Shown here piece by piece: positions 34,532-44,629 of a DNA stretch of 52,204 nucleotides (its first letter is position 1; each line of letters opens with the position of its first letter). A model generated the notes under the pieces. The model had not been told where the DNA came from. It ran no database searches and saw only the letters and a list, made by a program, of their open reading frames with translations. Both the position numbers and the translations under genes were made by a program. The stretch comes from Planctomycetota bacterium (lineage in GTDB: Bacteria > Planctomycetota > JAFGQW01), in assembly GCA_016935485.1 (NCBI GenBank), contig JAFGQW010000368.1:1-52204 (forward strand), written 5' to 3'.

Positions 34532-34562
34532 CTGAGAAGAACGCCCCTGGGCGTTTTTCTCG
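34532..34562 (+). terminator. Rho-independent terminator after the ALDH gene
   Basis: CTGAGAAGAACGCCC and GGGCGTTTTTCTCGG form a stem of about 13 bp with a TTTTT tract, 38 nt after the stop. Its core matches the terminator at 5129-5159 read on its minus strand. Confidence 0.85.
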
Positions 34563-34698
34563 GTTACGCGGGAGCGCGCGCGGGAGCGTGCTTGTTGTCC
34601 GCGCGCGGCCCCGATAGGCTATGGGCACGCCGGCGGCTTGCGGTCGCTCGCACCTCGGCCACCGACCTGGACAGACCTCGGAAGGGAAACGCGAAGGC

Positions 34699-35726
<1,028 letters not shown>

Positions 35727-35730
<4 letters not shown>

Positions 35731-37910
35731 ACGCCCCGACCCCCTGCCGGGCGGCCGCCGTCGCCCTGGCTGCACTGCTGATCGCGAGCGCCACCGTCGC
35801 CGTGCCGCAGTCCGTCGACCGGATCGCCTTCTGCCATCTCCACCAAGGCGAGAAGGTGGGCGTCTCCACGCTCGTGGCGCTGGACGGCGGCGCCGCCGTC
35901 GAGGAGCGGGTCGCGCTCGACCGCGAGCTGCCGTACCATCCCCTCGGCGTCTACACCGAGACGCGTTACGCCTTCGCCGGCGCCGCGCTGACGGCGTACC
36001 GCCTGATCAGCGTCGCGGCCGGACACTACCGCGAACACCGCGCCACGCTCGCCCGCGGCGCGGAGGGGCGCATCTTCGTGGAGCGCGTCCTGCCTGAAGA
36101 CCGGGGGATCGAATCGCGCGTGCGGATCCCGATCCCGAAGGACCGGCCGCTGCTCGTCTTCGATCTCAGCATGCTGACCCCTCTGGTCCGCTTCTGCCGG
36201 GCGGGCGGCTGGCGCGAGAACTTCGATCCGTTCCACCAGGTGAGCCCGCTCGCAGTGCTCGCCGAGGGGACCGCCGATCGGATCGAGGCCCAGGCCGCGT
36301 TCTGGCTGAAGCGGACCGAACGCGAGATCGTGGAGATCGAGCAGCGGCGGATCCACTGCACGCAGTTCGCGCTCCACATCGGCGAGCGCGACATCCTCGT
36401 GAGCGTGGCCGCGGATTCGGGCGACGTCGTGAAGATCGAGGAGCCCGCGCTGGGCTACGAGATCCACCGCACCTTCTCCGAGCCGTCGCCGCCCGCCCGC
36501 CGCGGGCTCTCGCCGGCGGAGGCGTTCGCGCAGTTGCGCCGGCTCGAGGCCGGGCACCTGACCGGCCTGGATCTCCGCGATCGCGCGGCGCTGGAGGCCG
36601 TCACCTACGGCGTGGACCTGCCTTACCGGAGCCCGGAGCCGCCCACGCGGCCCTGGCAGACGGTGGACGCCCGGATCGCCGGGGAGCGGCTGGCGGGCAC
36701 GATCAGGGTGGCGTGCGGCGAGGGCGAGCCGCCGGTCGTCCCCGGCGCGGCGCCCCCGGCAGCCGCGGCCGCCCCGCCGGCGCCGGAAATCCAGGCCGCC
36801 GCCGAGCGGCTGCGCGCCGGCGGCCGCGACGACGCCGCGTTCGCGGCCGCGGTGGTCCGGTTCGTCGCCCGGGATATCGGTCTGGTCTACAACATCGACG
36901 ACCCCGTGCGCGCGCTCGCGGGCGGCTTCGGCAACGTGCGCGCCAAGGTGGAGCTGGCCCGGGCGCTGCTCGGCGCGGGCGCGCTCCCGGCACGCGACGT
37001 CAGCGGACTGGTGTGCACGGGCCGCGCCTTCGTGTTTCATCGGTGGCTCGAGGTCCATCTCGCTGCGCGCGGCGGATGGCTCGCGATCGACCCCACCCTG
37101 GACGAGGTCGGACACCTGAGCCCGCTGCATCTGACCCTCGGCGCCTCCTGGAACCCGCCGCAGAAGGACGCGCCGTTTCGCGTCGCCGTCGAGCAGATCG
37201 CGTTTCGCAGCGCCGGCGAGGGCGCGCGGGACCTCGTGCGCTGGCCTGACGGCGAGCGGCGGGTGTGGGGCTTCTACAAGCGGCTGCCCGAGGGCGAGCC
37301 GAAGCTCTACGGGTATCTGGCGAGCCGACCGCGGCGCGAGGGCGAGGACCGCCTGCGGCTCGAGACCGATCTGATCCTCGACTACGGCCGGATCGGGCTC
37401 GAGGGCTACCTCAAGGGGGAAGCGACCGAGACGTTCGACACACGGGCTCGCCCGCACTGGTTCAGCTTCCAGACCTGGCTCGGCGGCAAGCGCCACACGC
37501 TGTCGGCGCGCATCCAGGGCCTGGAGGCGGTCGTCCAGGAGACCGGGCGCGACCTCGAGCGGGTCGCGCTCGAAGAGGGCTCGATCCTGGCTGCAAATTC
37601 CTTCTATAACCACTGGGCGCTGTTCTTCTCCACGCTCGACCCGGGCCGGACCCGGCACCTGACGATCCACGTGCTGGTTCCGGGCGCGCGCAGCGGCAGC
37701 CGGCTCTACCGCTACAGCCTGATCCGGCGGGACCGGGAGCCGGTGGCGGTGCCGGCCCTCGGTCTCGAGGCGGAGGCCTGGGTGTTCGACGTCCCCGAAC
37801 GGTCGCTCCGGTTCTGGGTGACCGATGCGCGGCTGCTGGTGCGCATCCTCGAGCAGGAGGCCGAGGTCGAGATCCGCCTGGAAGACGAGTCGCTGCGAGA
37901 GCGATTCTGA
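35727..37910 (+). CDS. Exported transglutaminase-like protein lacking the catalytic cysteine
   Basis: A 727-residue protein with a signal peptide (CRAAAVALAALLIASATVAV). Two similar beta-rich domains (residues ~30-230 and ~550-727) share phrases such as VERVLPEDRGIESRVRI and ERVALEEGSILAANSF. Between them, residues ~385-470 form a transglutaminase-like fold: GFGNVRAKVELARALL, RAFVFHRWLEVHLA (His438) and LAIDPTLDE (Asp455). The expected Cys is Val404, so it should not be catalytic. It overlaps the MoxR stop by ATGA, indicating a functional pair. MoxR operons often include a TgpA-like transglutaminase; this appears to be a degenerate, exported version. Confidence 0.82.
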
Positions 37911-38044
37911 GCGCCCAGGACAGCGCAAGCTCCGCCCGACCTACCTGACAATCTGGCACCGGCCGCGATCGAGCGGATTGGCGCAGTGGACATTTTGACA
38001 CAGGCCGCAGGGCGCCTTCGCACCGCCGCCGGTGGCAAGTCCCG

Positions 38045-38073
38045 CGGGGAAGCACGCCAGGGGCGTTTTCCCG
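38045..38073. terminator. Terminator-like hairpin upstream of the response regulator
   Basis: CGGGGAAGCACGCC and GGCGTTTTCCCG pair with a two-base bulge around AGG. It is 135 nt beyond the MoxR/transglutaminase operon and 150 nt before the response-regulator start. The core CCAGGGGCGTTTT is shared with the terminator at 5129. Confidence 0.5.
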
Positions 38074-38222
38074 GGCATCCGGCGTTGGCATCGGATTTGC
38101 TATCCCCGGCCTCCGCATCCACGATCGGGGCCATTCGCGGCATTGCCTCGAGGGTCCCGACGCGGGGGCTTCCGGTGGGCGCCGCCGGGCCCCGGGCCCC
38201 GCGGCGCGCGGGGATTGCGATC

Positions 38223-38612
38223 ATGGTCAACCTGGCCGATGTGGCCGATCCGACGGTGCTCGTGGCCGACGACGACCGCGGCTGCCGCCGGGCGGTCCGC
38301 GAGGCGCTCGAGACCGTGGGGATCCGGACCTACCCCGCCTCGAGCGGCCGGCGGGCCATCGCCGTCATCCGGCGGCGCCGCGTTCACGTCGGCATCTTCG
38401 ATCTCCACATGCCGGAGATGTCGGGACTCGACGCGATCCGCTTCCTGCGCCAGGAGCGGATCTACGTGCCCGTCATCGTCATGACCTCGGACCCCACCGG
38501 CGGTCTCGAGGAGCGCGCCCTGAGCGAGGGGGCGGTGTCGCTGCTGCTCAAGCCCATCGATCTCGGCGTCATCCGGGACGCGGTGCGGGTCGCATTCGAG
38601 AAGTACGTCTGA
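38223..38612 (+). CDS. Single-domain response regulator
   Basis: A 129-residue stand-alone receiver domain. Acidic residues are at VADDD (Asp16-18), the phospho-acceptor is Asp60 in VGIFDLHMPEMSG, the switch Thr88 is in VIVMTSD and Lys110 in LLLKPID. There is no output domain, so it signals through protein contacts, as CheY and Spo0F do. No histidine kinase is nearby. The ATG at MVNLADVADP is preferred over a longer ORF starting at a GTG before the hairpin. GroES follows 28 nt downstream with GGAAGGAA between, so the two are likely one transcript. Confidence 0.9.
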   Translation: MVNLADVADPTVLVADDDRGCRRAVREALETVGIRTYPASSGRRAIAVIRRRRVHVGIFDLHMPEMSGLDAIRFLRQERIYVPVIVMTSDPTGGLEERALSEGAVSLLLKPIDLGVIRDAVRVAFEKYV

Positions 38613-38640
38613 AGTCCACACGGGAAGGAAACCACGCGAC

Positions 38641-38934
38641 ATGGCAACGATCCATCCGATCGGCGACAAGATCCTGATCAAGCGGCTCGAGGCCCAAGAG
38701 GTCACCAAGGGCGGCATCGTCATCCCCGACACCGCCAAGGACAAGCCGGCCGAGGGCAGGGTGATCGCGGTCGGCAGCGGCCGGCTGCTGCCCAGCGGCA
38801 CGCGGATTCCGTTCCAGGTCAAGATGAAGGACCACGTGCTCTTCAGCTCCTACGCGGGCAGCGAGATCAAGATCGAAGGCGAGCCGCACATCGTCATGTC
38901 CGAGGACGAGATTCTCGCGGTGCTCGAGAACTAG
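38641..38934 (+). CDS. groES: Co-chaperonin GroES
   Basis: A 97-residue heptameric lid of the chaperonin. HPIGDKILIKRLEAQEVTKGGIVIPDTAKDKPAEGRVIAVG is the conserved N-terminal barrel with the mobile loop (KGGIVIP), and MSEDEILAVLEN the C-terminal strand. The length is normal. No groEL follows; the next gene is a DUF2330 protein. No CIRCE-like inverted repeat was seen upstream. It is probably co-transcribed with the response regulator. Planctomycetota often have extra groES or groEL copies, so this is likely one of several in the genome. Confidence 0.95.
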   Translation: MATIHPIGDKILIKRLEAQEVTKGGIVIPDTAKDKPAEGRVIAVGSGRLLPSGTRIPFQVKMKDHVLFSSYAGSEIKIEGEPHIVMSEDEILAVLEN

Positions 38935-39030
38935 CCGCGCCAGGCGGCGCGCCCGGAACTCCGGTTGGCAATCCGTCGATCCGCGGTATCCTTGCGGGAC
39001 GGTGGACTTGACCGCTGGAGGAACCGAGCC

Positions 39031-40170
39031 ATGCGTCACGAACCCCGGGCCGCCGCCCTCGTCCGACATGCTGTGCTGTTCGGGCTCTGGCTTGCCGCCG
39101 TGTGCCTCGCACCGCTCCCGGTGCGCGCCGACGGCAAGCTGGTCGCGCCCCGCGAATACCCCGGCTCCCTCGAGGAGAAGGCCCAGGAGGCGATCCTCGT
39201 CTTTCACGGCTCCGGCGAACCCGGCGGTGCGGTCGAGGACCTGATCCTGAAGATCACCGTCGCCGGACCGGACCGGGACACCGCGGCCCGCACCTTCGGC
39301 TGGGTCGTCCCCTTCCCGAACCCGCCCACGGCGGCGAAAGAAGACCCCCGGCTCTTCCGCGAGTGCTTCGACTACGTTCAGGCACGCTCGGCCGGGCTGG
39401 CCACGAAAGGCCCGCGCAAGGCCCTCGAGGGCAAGGAAGACCAAGGCGTCGAGGTCCTCTCCCGCAAGGTGGTCGGCACCTACGACGTCGCCGTGGTCCG
39501 CGAGCGCGCCGCGGGCGCGCTCAACGAGTGGCTCGAGCGCGAGGGCTTCCAGACCCTCGACGACGGCGAGGACGTGATCGCGTTCTACCGCAGGAAGGGC
39601 TACGTGTTCGCCTGCATCAAGGTGAGCGGCGCGGCGCTCGCGCAGGGCTCTCCGGTGGATCTCCACCCGCTGCGCTTCACCTTTGAGACCGGCGGGCGGG
39701 ACGGGATCTACTTCCCGCTGAAGATGACCGGCCTCCAGAGCACGCCCTTCGACGTGAACCTCCACGTGTTCTACCGCGCGTGGCTCAACGACAAGCTCAA
39801 CCGGTACGGCTACGTCCACCGGGGCTTTGCGCTCGAGTTCCGCGACTGGGACTCACCGTCCTGCAAACCCAACGCCGGCAAGTCGTGGTCCGCGCCGGAA
39901 GAGGACCCCTATCTCGCGCCGCTGGCCGCCCGGATCCCGACCCTCAAGGCGCTCTTCCAGAAGCTCCACCCCGGCGCGCGCTACTACCTCACGAACATCC
40001 AGGCCCGCCAGCTCAAGCCCGCCGACGTCCGCCACTGGGCCGACGACCTGTGGCTGTTCCCGTACTACACCGACCCCGATTTCGTGCCCTACGATGCCCG
40101 GCCCGGCGGTCCCGCCGCGGACGCGTGGCGAGACGACGAGTCCGCGCCCCGGCCGGAAGCGCCGGACTAG
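39031..40170 (+). CDS. DUF2330-like exported protein
   Basis: A 379-residue exported protein. The signal peptide is followed by ADGKLVAPREYPGSLEEKAQ, then EAILVFHGSGEPGG, TFGWVVPFPNPPTA, and later YDVAVVRERAAGALNEWLER and VIAFYRRKGYVFACIKVSG, all phrases of the DUF2330 family. The family is exported and common in Planctomycetota, Myxococcota and Actinobacteria; its function is unknown. The C-terminal part has YLTNIQARQLKPADVRHW. The ATG is preceded by GGAGGA at 6 nt. The glycan cluster begins 15 nt downstream, so it may be in the same transcript, but its role there is unclear. Confidence 0.82.
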   Translation: MRHEPRAAALVRHAVLFGLWLAAVCLAPLPVRADGKLVAPREYPGSLEEKAQEAILVFHGSGEPGGAVEDLILKITVAGPDRDTAARTFGWVVPFPNPPTAAKEDPRLFRECFDYVQARSAGLATKGPRKALEGKEDQGVEVLSRKVVGTYDVAVVRERAAGALNEWLEREGFQTLDDGEDVIAFYRRKGYVFACIKVSGAALAQGSPVDLHPLRFTFETGGRDGIYFPLKMTGLQSTPFDVNLHVFYRAWLNDKLNRYGYVHRGFALEFRDWDSPSCKPNAGKSWSAPEEDPYLAPLAARIPTLKALFQKLHPGARYYLTNIQARQLKPADVRHWADDLWLFPYYTDPDFVPYDARPGGPAADAWRDDESAPRPEAPD

Positions 40171-40185
40171 GGGAAAGACCGGGCC

Positions 40186-41088
40186 ATGACCGGACGGACA
40201 GACCGGGCCCAGACCCGCGCCGGGATCCGGCGGCTCAAGGCGCTCCTGCCGCACGGCCTCCTGGAACGGGGGCTCGGCCTGTACGTCGGTCACCGGCGAC
40301 GACGCGCGCGGCGTCCCCGCCGCATCGCAGGCATCCTCCAGACCCGCGACTACACCGACGCGTGCGCCGCCTTCGATTCGCTCGCCGCGCTGTGCGACGT
40401 GACCCTCGTCCTGGACGACAACTCTGCCACCCCGTTCCCGTTCCGGGACCGGTGCTCGGAGTACGTCGCGCTGCGAAATCGCGCCGGCTGGAACGCCTCT
40501 GCCAACCTGACCCTGCTGTTCTATCGCGCCTGCGTCCATGCCTGCGACTGGATCGTCACCCTCGAAGACGACCTCCTCTTGTCCCACCAGGCGCAGGACC
40601 GACAGACCGTGGCCGACCGGATCGCCCGGGCCGAGAGGAGGAAGCTCGACATCGTGTTCTTCCGCTGGCGGGATCTCTGGGACACGGAGGAACGCTACCG
40701 GACCGACGGCGTGTTCGCCTGCAAGACGTTCCCGTTTCTCCGCCGCAACTGGTTCTTCGACCACGCCGTCTCCGTGGTCCCTCCCGCGCACCGGCTCCAC
40801 GCGTCCGTCTATCCGGAGAACCGGATTCCCCGCTGGGAGATCGACGGGGAAGGCGTGGTCTATCATGCCGGCTGTCTCACGCGCGAGCTTCGGCAAGCCC
40901 GCGTCGACAAGTACCGCCGGGAAGATCCCGACCACCGATTCCAGGCGGACTACGCCTACATCCTCGACGAGACCGGCCTCGAGACGCGCGCCGTTCCCGG
41001 CGAAGATCTCGAGATCCTCCGGAGGAAGTTCCAGCGCGACCGGTTCACGGCCGCCCGGGGCCCGGCCCGCGACGCCGGCGCCGGGTGA
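40186..41088 (+). CDS. GT-A type glycosyltransferase (family 2-like)
   Basis: A 300-residue soluble protein with a nucleotide-sugar transferase fold. VTLVLDDNSATPFPFRD holds the family-2-like acidic pair, IVTLEDDLLLSH the DxD-type metal site (EDD), and HAVSVVPPAHRLHASVY and WEIDGEGVVYHAGCLTRELR follow. The N-terminus is basic (RRLKALLPHGLLERG). It has no membrane anchor and no close family name is certain. It opens the block followed by an asparagine-synthetase homologue, a nucleotidyltransferase and a GT2 gene, all on one strand, so surface polysaccharide or glycopeptide assembly is likely. GGGGAAAG precedes the ATG. Confidence 0.72.
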   Translation: MTGRTDRAQTRAGIRRLKALLPHGLLERGLGLYVGHRRRRARRPRRIAGILQTRDYTDACAAFDSLAALCDVTLVLDDNSATPFPFRDRCSEYVALRNRAGWNASANLTLLFYRACVHACDWIVTLEDDLLLSHQAQDRQTVADRIARAERRKLDIVFFRWRDLWDTEERYRTDGVFACKTFPFLRRNWFFDHAVSVVPPAHRLHASVYPENRIPRWEIDGEGVVYHAGCLTRELRQARVDKYRREDPDHRFQADYAYILDETGLETRAVPGEDLEILRRKFQRDRFTAARGPARDAGAG

Positions 41089-41160
41089 AGGCCGCGCGGT
41101 GACGGCCGCGCGCGCTCGCCGCGCGCCGCCGTTGCGGCAGGCAGCCAGCGAGACGGCCCC

Positions 41161-42993
41161 ATGGACACGCTCTTCGGCCTGATCGGCAACCGGCCGGTCG
41201 AAACGACCGCGGCGGACCGCGCGGTGGTCCGCGTGGCCGCCGCGCTGCCCATCGCCCGACCGGCCGTCTTTTCGTGCTCGGACGGTTTCGTGGCGGCCTC
41301 CCGCAAGAAGACTCACGCCTTCGCGCCGCGGCCCGCCCTCTTCCACGGCGCCGACGACGACGTGGTCGTCGCCTGCGTGGGGGACCTGCTCAACTTCGCG
41401 CCCCTGGCCGAGGAGTTGCGGCGGGACGACGGCAATCTCCCGCTTCCCGGGAGCGAGGCGGAGCTCGTCTACCGTCTGCACCGCCGGCTCGGGCTGGACG
41501 CACTCGCGCTCCTCGAGGGAAGCACGCAGGTCGCGATCTGGGAGCGCTCCCGGGCCCGCCTGACGCTGGTGGCGGACCGGCTGAACCTGCGCCCGTTCTT
41601 CTGCCACTTCGACGGCGCTTGCCTGGTGTTCGGCTCGCACCTCAAGACGCTTTTTGCCCACGGCCTCCTCGCCGCAGAGCTCGACACCGAAGGCCTCGAC
41701 GAGATGGCGACGTTCGGCGTGCCGCTCCCGCCCGACACGATGTTGCGGGGCGTCCAGACCGTGCACGGCGGCCACCTGCTGGTGCACGAGCGGGCGCCCC
41801 GGATCCGGGCGTATGTCCGGCGCGATTTCACGCCTTCCGACCAGCCCGACGCCGCGCTGATCGAGCAGTGCTTCGAGACCTTCCGGACGGCCGTCCTGGA
41901 GCGCCACGATCCCGGTCTTCAGCCCGGGGTGCTGCTGAGCGGCGGCATCGACTCGGGCAGCATCGTCGCCATCCTGCACCGGGATCGGAGCGCCCCGCGC
42001 CTCAGGACCTACTGCCTGATCGGCGCGCCGGACCGGATCGACCGCACGATGGCGCGGCGCCTGGCCCGGCGCTTTCGCACCGACCATCGCGAGCAGCTCG
42101 GCATGCCCGACCGCTGGGAGGACCTCCTGCCGGCGGCGGTCTGGTACCTGGAGGCCCCGGCGGCCGCCGGCGGCACCCTCGCGCAGCTCTGCCTGAGCCG
42201 GATGATCCACGCCGATACCGACGTCGTGTTCACCGGGGACGGCTGCGACCCGACGTGGGGCGTCTTCGGACCGTTCGGGGACCGGGAGCCCTCGCCCCCG
42301 GCGACCCGCCTGGCCGCGGATTACCGGCGCCTGCGCTCGCTCACCCGCACGATCCCCGTCGAGCAGCTCTTCCCGGCCTGCGCGGCGCAGCGCGAGCGCA
42401 CGCTCGCCAAGATCGCCGCCTGCTCGGCGAACACGGGCATCCTCTACAACGATCTGGCCAGCATCGACGGCGCGATCTTCTCCCAGGTGATGCTGTGCCG
42501 GACGATCGGCCGCCTCGCTCTCGACGCCGGCACGCCGCGGTTTCGCTTCCCCTTCTACGACAGCCGCCTGATGCGTCTGATCGACTCGCTGCCGCCCCGG
42601 CTCCGCATGGGCAGCCACCGGCCGTGGTGGGCGGCCTTCCGGCGCCGGCCGCTCACCAAGCGCGCCTTCCGTCTCGTCCTCCGGCGGCACCGGATCCTGC
42701 CGGCCGCGGCCCTGCGCCAGCCCAAGACCTGGTTGCGGGCCCCCATGGCGAGCGCGCTCCGCGGCCGTCTCCGTCCGCGGCTCGAGCGGGTGCTCACCGG
42801 CCCCGATCATCCATTGCGCGCCTACCTGGACCTCCCAGTCCTGAACCGGCTGCTCGACGAGCACCAGCGCGGGCGCACCAATCACGAGGCGCTGCTCACG
42901 TTCCTCTTGACGATGGGCCTGTGGCAGAAGATCTTCCTCGACACAAGCCCGCTCGAACGACCGCCGACGCAACTGGACGCCTGCTTGCCATGA
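41161..42993 (+). CDS. Asparagine-synthetase-like protein without glutaminase Cys
   Basis: A 610-residue protein with the two-domain plan of AsnB. The N-terminal Ntn-type glutaminase-like domain begins MDTLFGLIGN, where MCGIxG is normal, so the catalytic Cys2 is absent and glutamine hydrolysis should not occur. The ATP pyrophosphatase loop LLSGGIDSGS (residues 258-267) is good and the C-terminal synthetase domain (residues ~230-600) is complete, including TGDGCDPTWG and the late FRFPFYDSRLMR. Glutaminase-dead AsnB homologues are known to make amides or lactams from free amines (beta-lactam synthetase, lasso-peptide B enzymes). In a glycosyltransferase setting it may amidate a uronic acid or a peptide. 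That is inference. Confidence 0.85.
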   Translation: MDTLFGLIGNRPVETTAADRAVVRVAAALPIARPAVFSCSDGFVAASRKKTHAFAPRPALFHGADDDVVVACVGDLLNFAPLAEELRRDDGNLPLPGSEAELVYRLHRRLGLDALALLEGSTQVAIWERSRARLTLVADRLNLRPFFCHFDGACLVFGSHLKTLFAHGLLAAELDTEGLDEMATFGVPLPPDTMLRGVQTVHGGHLLVHERAPRIRAYVRRDFTPSDQPDAALIEQCFETFRTAVLERHDPGLQPGVLLSGGIDSGSIVAILHRDRSAPRLRTYCLIGAPDRIDRTMARRLARRFRTDHREQLGMPDRWEDLLPAAVWYLEAPAAAGGTLAQLCLSRMIHADTDVVFTGDGCDPTWGVFGPFGDREPSPPATRLAADYRRLRSLTRTIPVEQLFPACAAQRERTLAKIAACSANTGILYNDLASIDGAIFSQVMLCRTIGRLALDAGTPRFRFPFYDSRLMRLIDSLPPRLRMGSHRPWWAAFRRRPLTKRAFRLVLRRHRILPAAALRQPKTWLRAPMASALRGRLRPRLERVLTGPDHPLRAYLDLPVLNRLLDEHQRGRTNHEALLTFLLTMGLWQKIFLDTSPLERPPTQLDACLP

Positions 42994-43399
42994 CGCGGGC
43001 TTCGCCCGCAGCCCACCGCCATCAGCGGTCAGCGGTCAGCTTGCCCGGCGAAGAGGTCCGCGTACGAAGCCGGCCCGCGCAGTCCAACCGCCCGTCGTCC
43101 AGACCAGGGGCCGCTTGCGGGACAGGTTCGCCACCGGCCGTGCGACCGGCGCTCGCGATTCGACTTGCCGATCGCCGCACGCCGTGCGAAGAAGTTCGCG
43201 CTGCGCTTCTCGTCCGCGTCGAGTCGCGTTGTGGACGGACCGTAGCGCTCCTCGGATCCGCTCCGACCCTGAACCACCGTCCCGCGGCTGCTGGCCTGCA
43301 GCGTCCGGAATGCACCGCGCTCCTGGCGCCATCCGGCCCGCCGGTCATGGAGGCGCGCGAAAACCGCGGAGCTTCTCCGCGCACAGGGAGAACGTGCCG
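42994..43399. other. 406-nt gap before the nucleotidyltransferase
   Basis: No gene was recognised. It starts with a GCTGACC-type tandem read as ATCAGCGGTCAGCGGTCAGC and ends with a 7-bp hairpin (CGCGGAG-CTT-CTCCGCG, 43365-43381) just upstream of the GGGAG ribosome binding site. The hairpin could affect translation of the next gene. Confidence 0.4.
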
Positions 43400-44629
43400 A
43401 TGCGGTCCTCCCGCCTGCGGGCGGTGGCCAAACAGTCGCTCGCCTGGCTCGGATCCCGGCCCTGGTCGAGAGCGCTGGGGATGGCTCTCGTCCACCGGCT
43501 GAACCGGCGGACCTTCGCTCGGCTCCGGGCCACGCCCGGCGTCCACCAGGTCCTTGTCCGCGGCAGCTTCGCCCGGGGCGACTTCGTGCCGCTGGCGAGC
43601 GATGTCGACCTCGCCCTCGTTCTGAGCCCGGCGGGCCAGCGCTTCTTCGAACAGATCCTGGCCCTCCACCGCTCCCTGCGCCAGGTGCGCCGCCGCAACC
43701 CGAGCGTTCGCGACTGGTGGCACCACCTGATTCTCACCTCCGAGCTGCCGGTGGTGGAGACGTTCAGCGACCTCTACGCAGCGCACGAGTGGCGCGACGA
43801 GAACGGCCAGCCGACCGCCCCTCGCTCGGACTGGATCGACGCCGGGCTGCGTGCCGCGGCGGCCTGGTCCCAGCTCTGTCTCTGGTCGGGGTCCGCTTTC
43901 CACGGCTTCCTCCATCCACACGAGCGGGTCCACGACTTCGAGGCGGGCGTCCGGAAGACGCTGCGGTTCGCGGATCGCCTGGGCGTGAGGGTCGCGTTGC
44001 CGTCCCGGCCCGGGGCCGGACGCCGCGAGGTGCTCGTGGCTGTCTTCCGGGCGATCGAGCAAAGCGCCGAGCGGGTCCTCGTGGGTGCGGCGGCGGCCGG
44101 CGAGAATGCAGGCGCATCCCGCTCGCCTTCGGCCCCGCCGCCCGGGATCCTCCGGACCGAGCGCGCATGCTTCGTCCTCCTCGCCGGCGGGCTCGGCGAT
44201 GCGGAGCTGAGCGACCGCTTCGCCGATCTGGCGCGCCGCGAGCTGCCCGCGGCGGCGGTCACCTACGTGCTGCCCGCGCCGGCGATTGCCATCTGGCCGT
44301 TCCCCGCCGAACCGGTCCTCTCCGGCGCTCCGCCGCCGGCGATGCCCCTGCCGCTGGCCCGCGAGATCCACCTCTTCGAGGCGCTCTTCCTCCCGAGCGC
44401 GCTCCGCCTGGCGCTCTCCTTTGCCGATGCGAACGCGCGGCTCGGCCGCGTCGTCGCCGCGCTCGAGCGGGCGCTGCATCTCTACGGCGACGGCGCGCCG
44501 CCCGGACCGCCCCTCGGAAGCGACACCCGCGCGCTCTTCGACCACGGCTCGGCGCTCTGTGCGTCGCTCCAGGAAGCGCTGCTCGCGTTCGCCGCCGCCC
44601 GGAAAGCCGGGGGGAAGGCGCCCGCATGA
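43400..44629 (+). CDS. Nucleotidyltransferase-fold protein
   Basis: A 409-residue protein with a polymerase-beta-type nucleotidyltransferase core near the N-terminus: LVRGSFARGDFVPLASDVDL (GSxARGD with the DVD metal triad), then a helical substrate domain and an Ala/Pro-rich region after ~230. The family ranges from antibiotic nucleotidylation to enzymes that modify sugars and lipids. Here it sits between an AsnB homologue and a GT2 enzyme, so activation or modification of a glycan precursor fits best. A stand-alone toxin would be much shorter. The start is the ATG at MRSSRLRAVAKQ with GGGAG 8-10 nt upstream; the track ORF runs 95 codons further back. Its stop overlaps the next start (ATGA). 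Confidence 0.8.
   Translation: MRSSRLRAVAKQSLAWLGSRPWSRALGMALVHRLNRRTFARLRATPGVHQVLVRGSFARGDFVPLASDVDLALVLSPAGQRFFEQILALHRSLRQVRRRNPSVRDWWHHLILTSELPVVETFSDLYAAHEWRDENGQPTAPRSDWIDAGLRAAAAWSQLCLWSGSAFHGFLHPHERVHDFEAGVRKTLRFADRLGVRVALPSRPGAGRREVLVAVFRAIEQSAERVLVGAAAAGENAGASRSPSAPPPGILRTERACFVLLAGGLGDAELSDRFADLARRELPAAAVTYVLPAPAIAIWPFPAEPVLSGAPPPAMPLPLAREIHLFEALFLPSALRLALSFADANARLGRVVAALERALHLYGDGAPPGPPLGSDTRALFDHGSALCASLQEALLAFAAARKAGGKAPA

Noticed and set aside
39853-42972. 1039-codon open frame on the minus strand
   Set aside because: It is antisense to three well-supported genes (DUF2330, GT-A and AsnB-like). It is rich in Gln, Glu and Arg, as expected for a GC-driven shadow frame, and has no recognisable motif.
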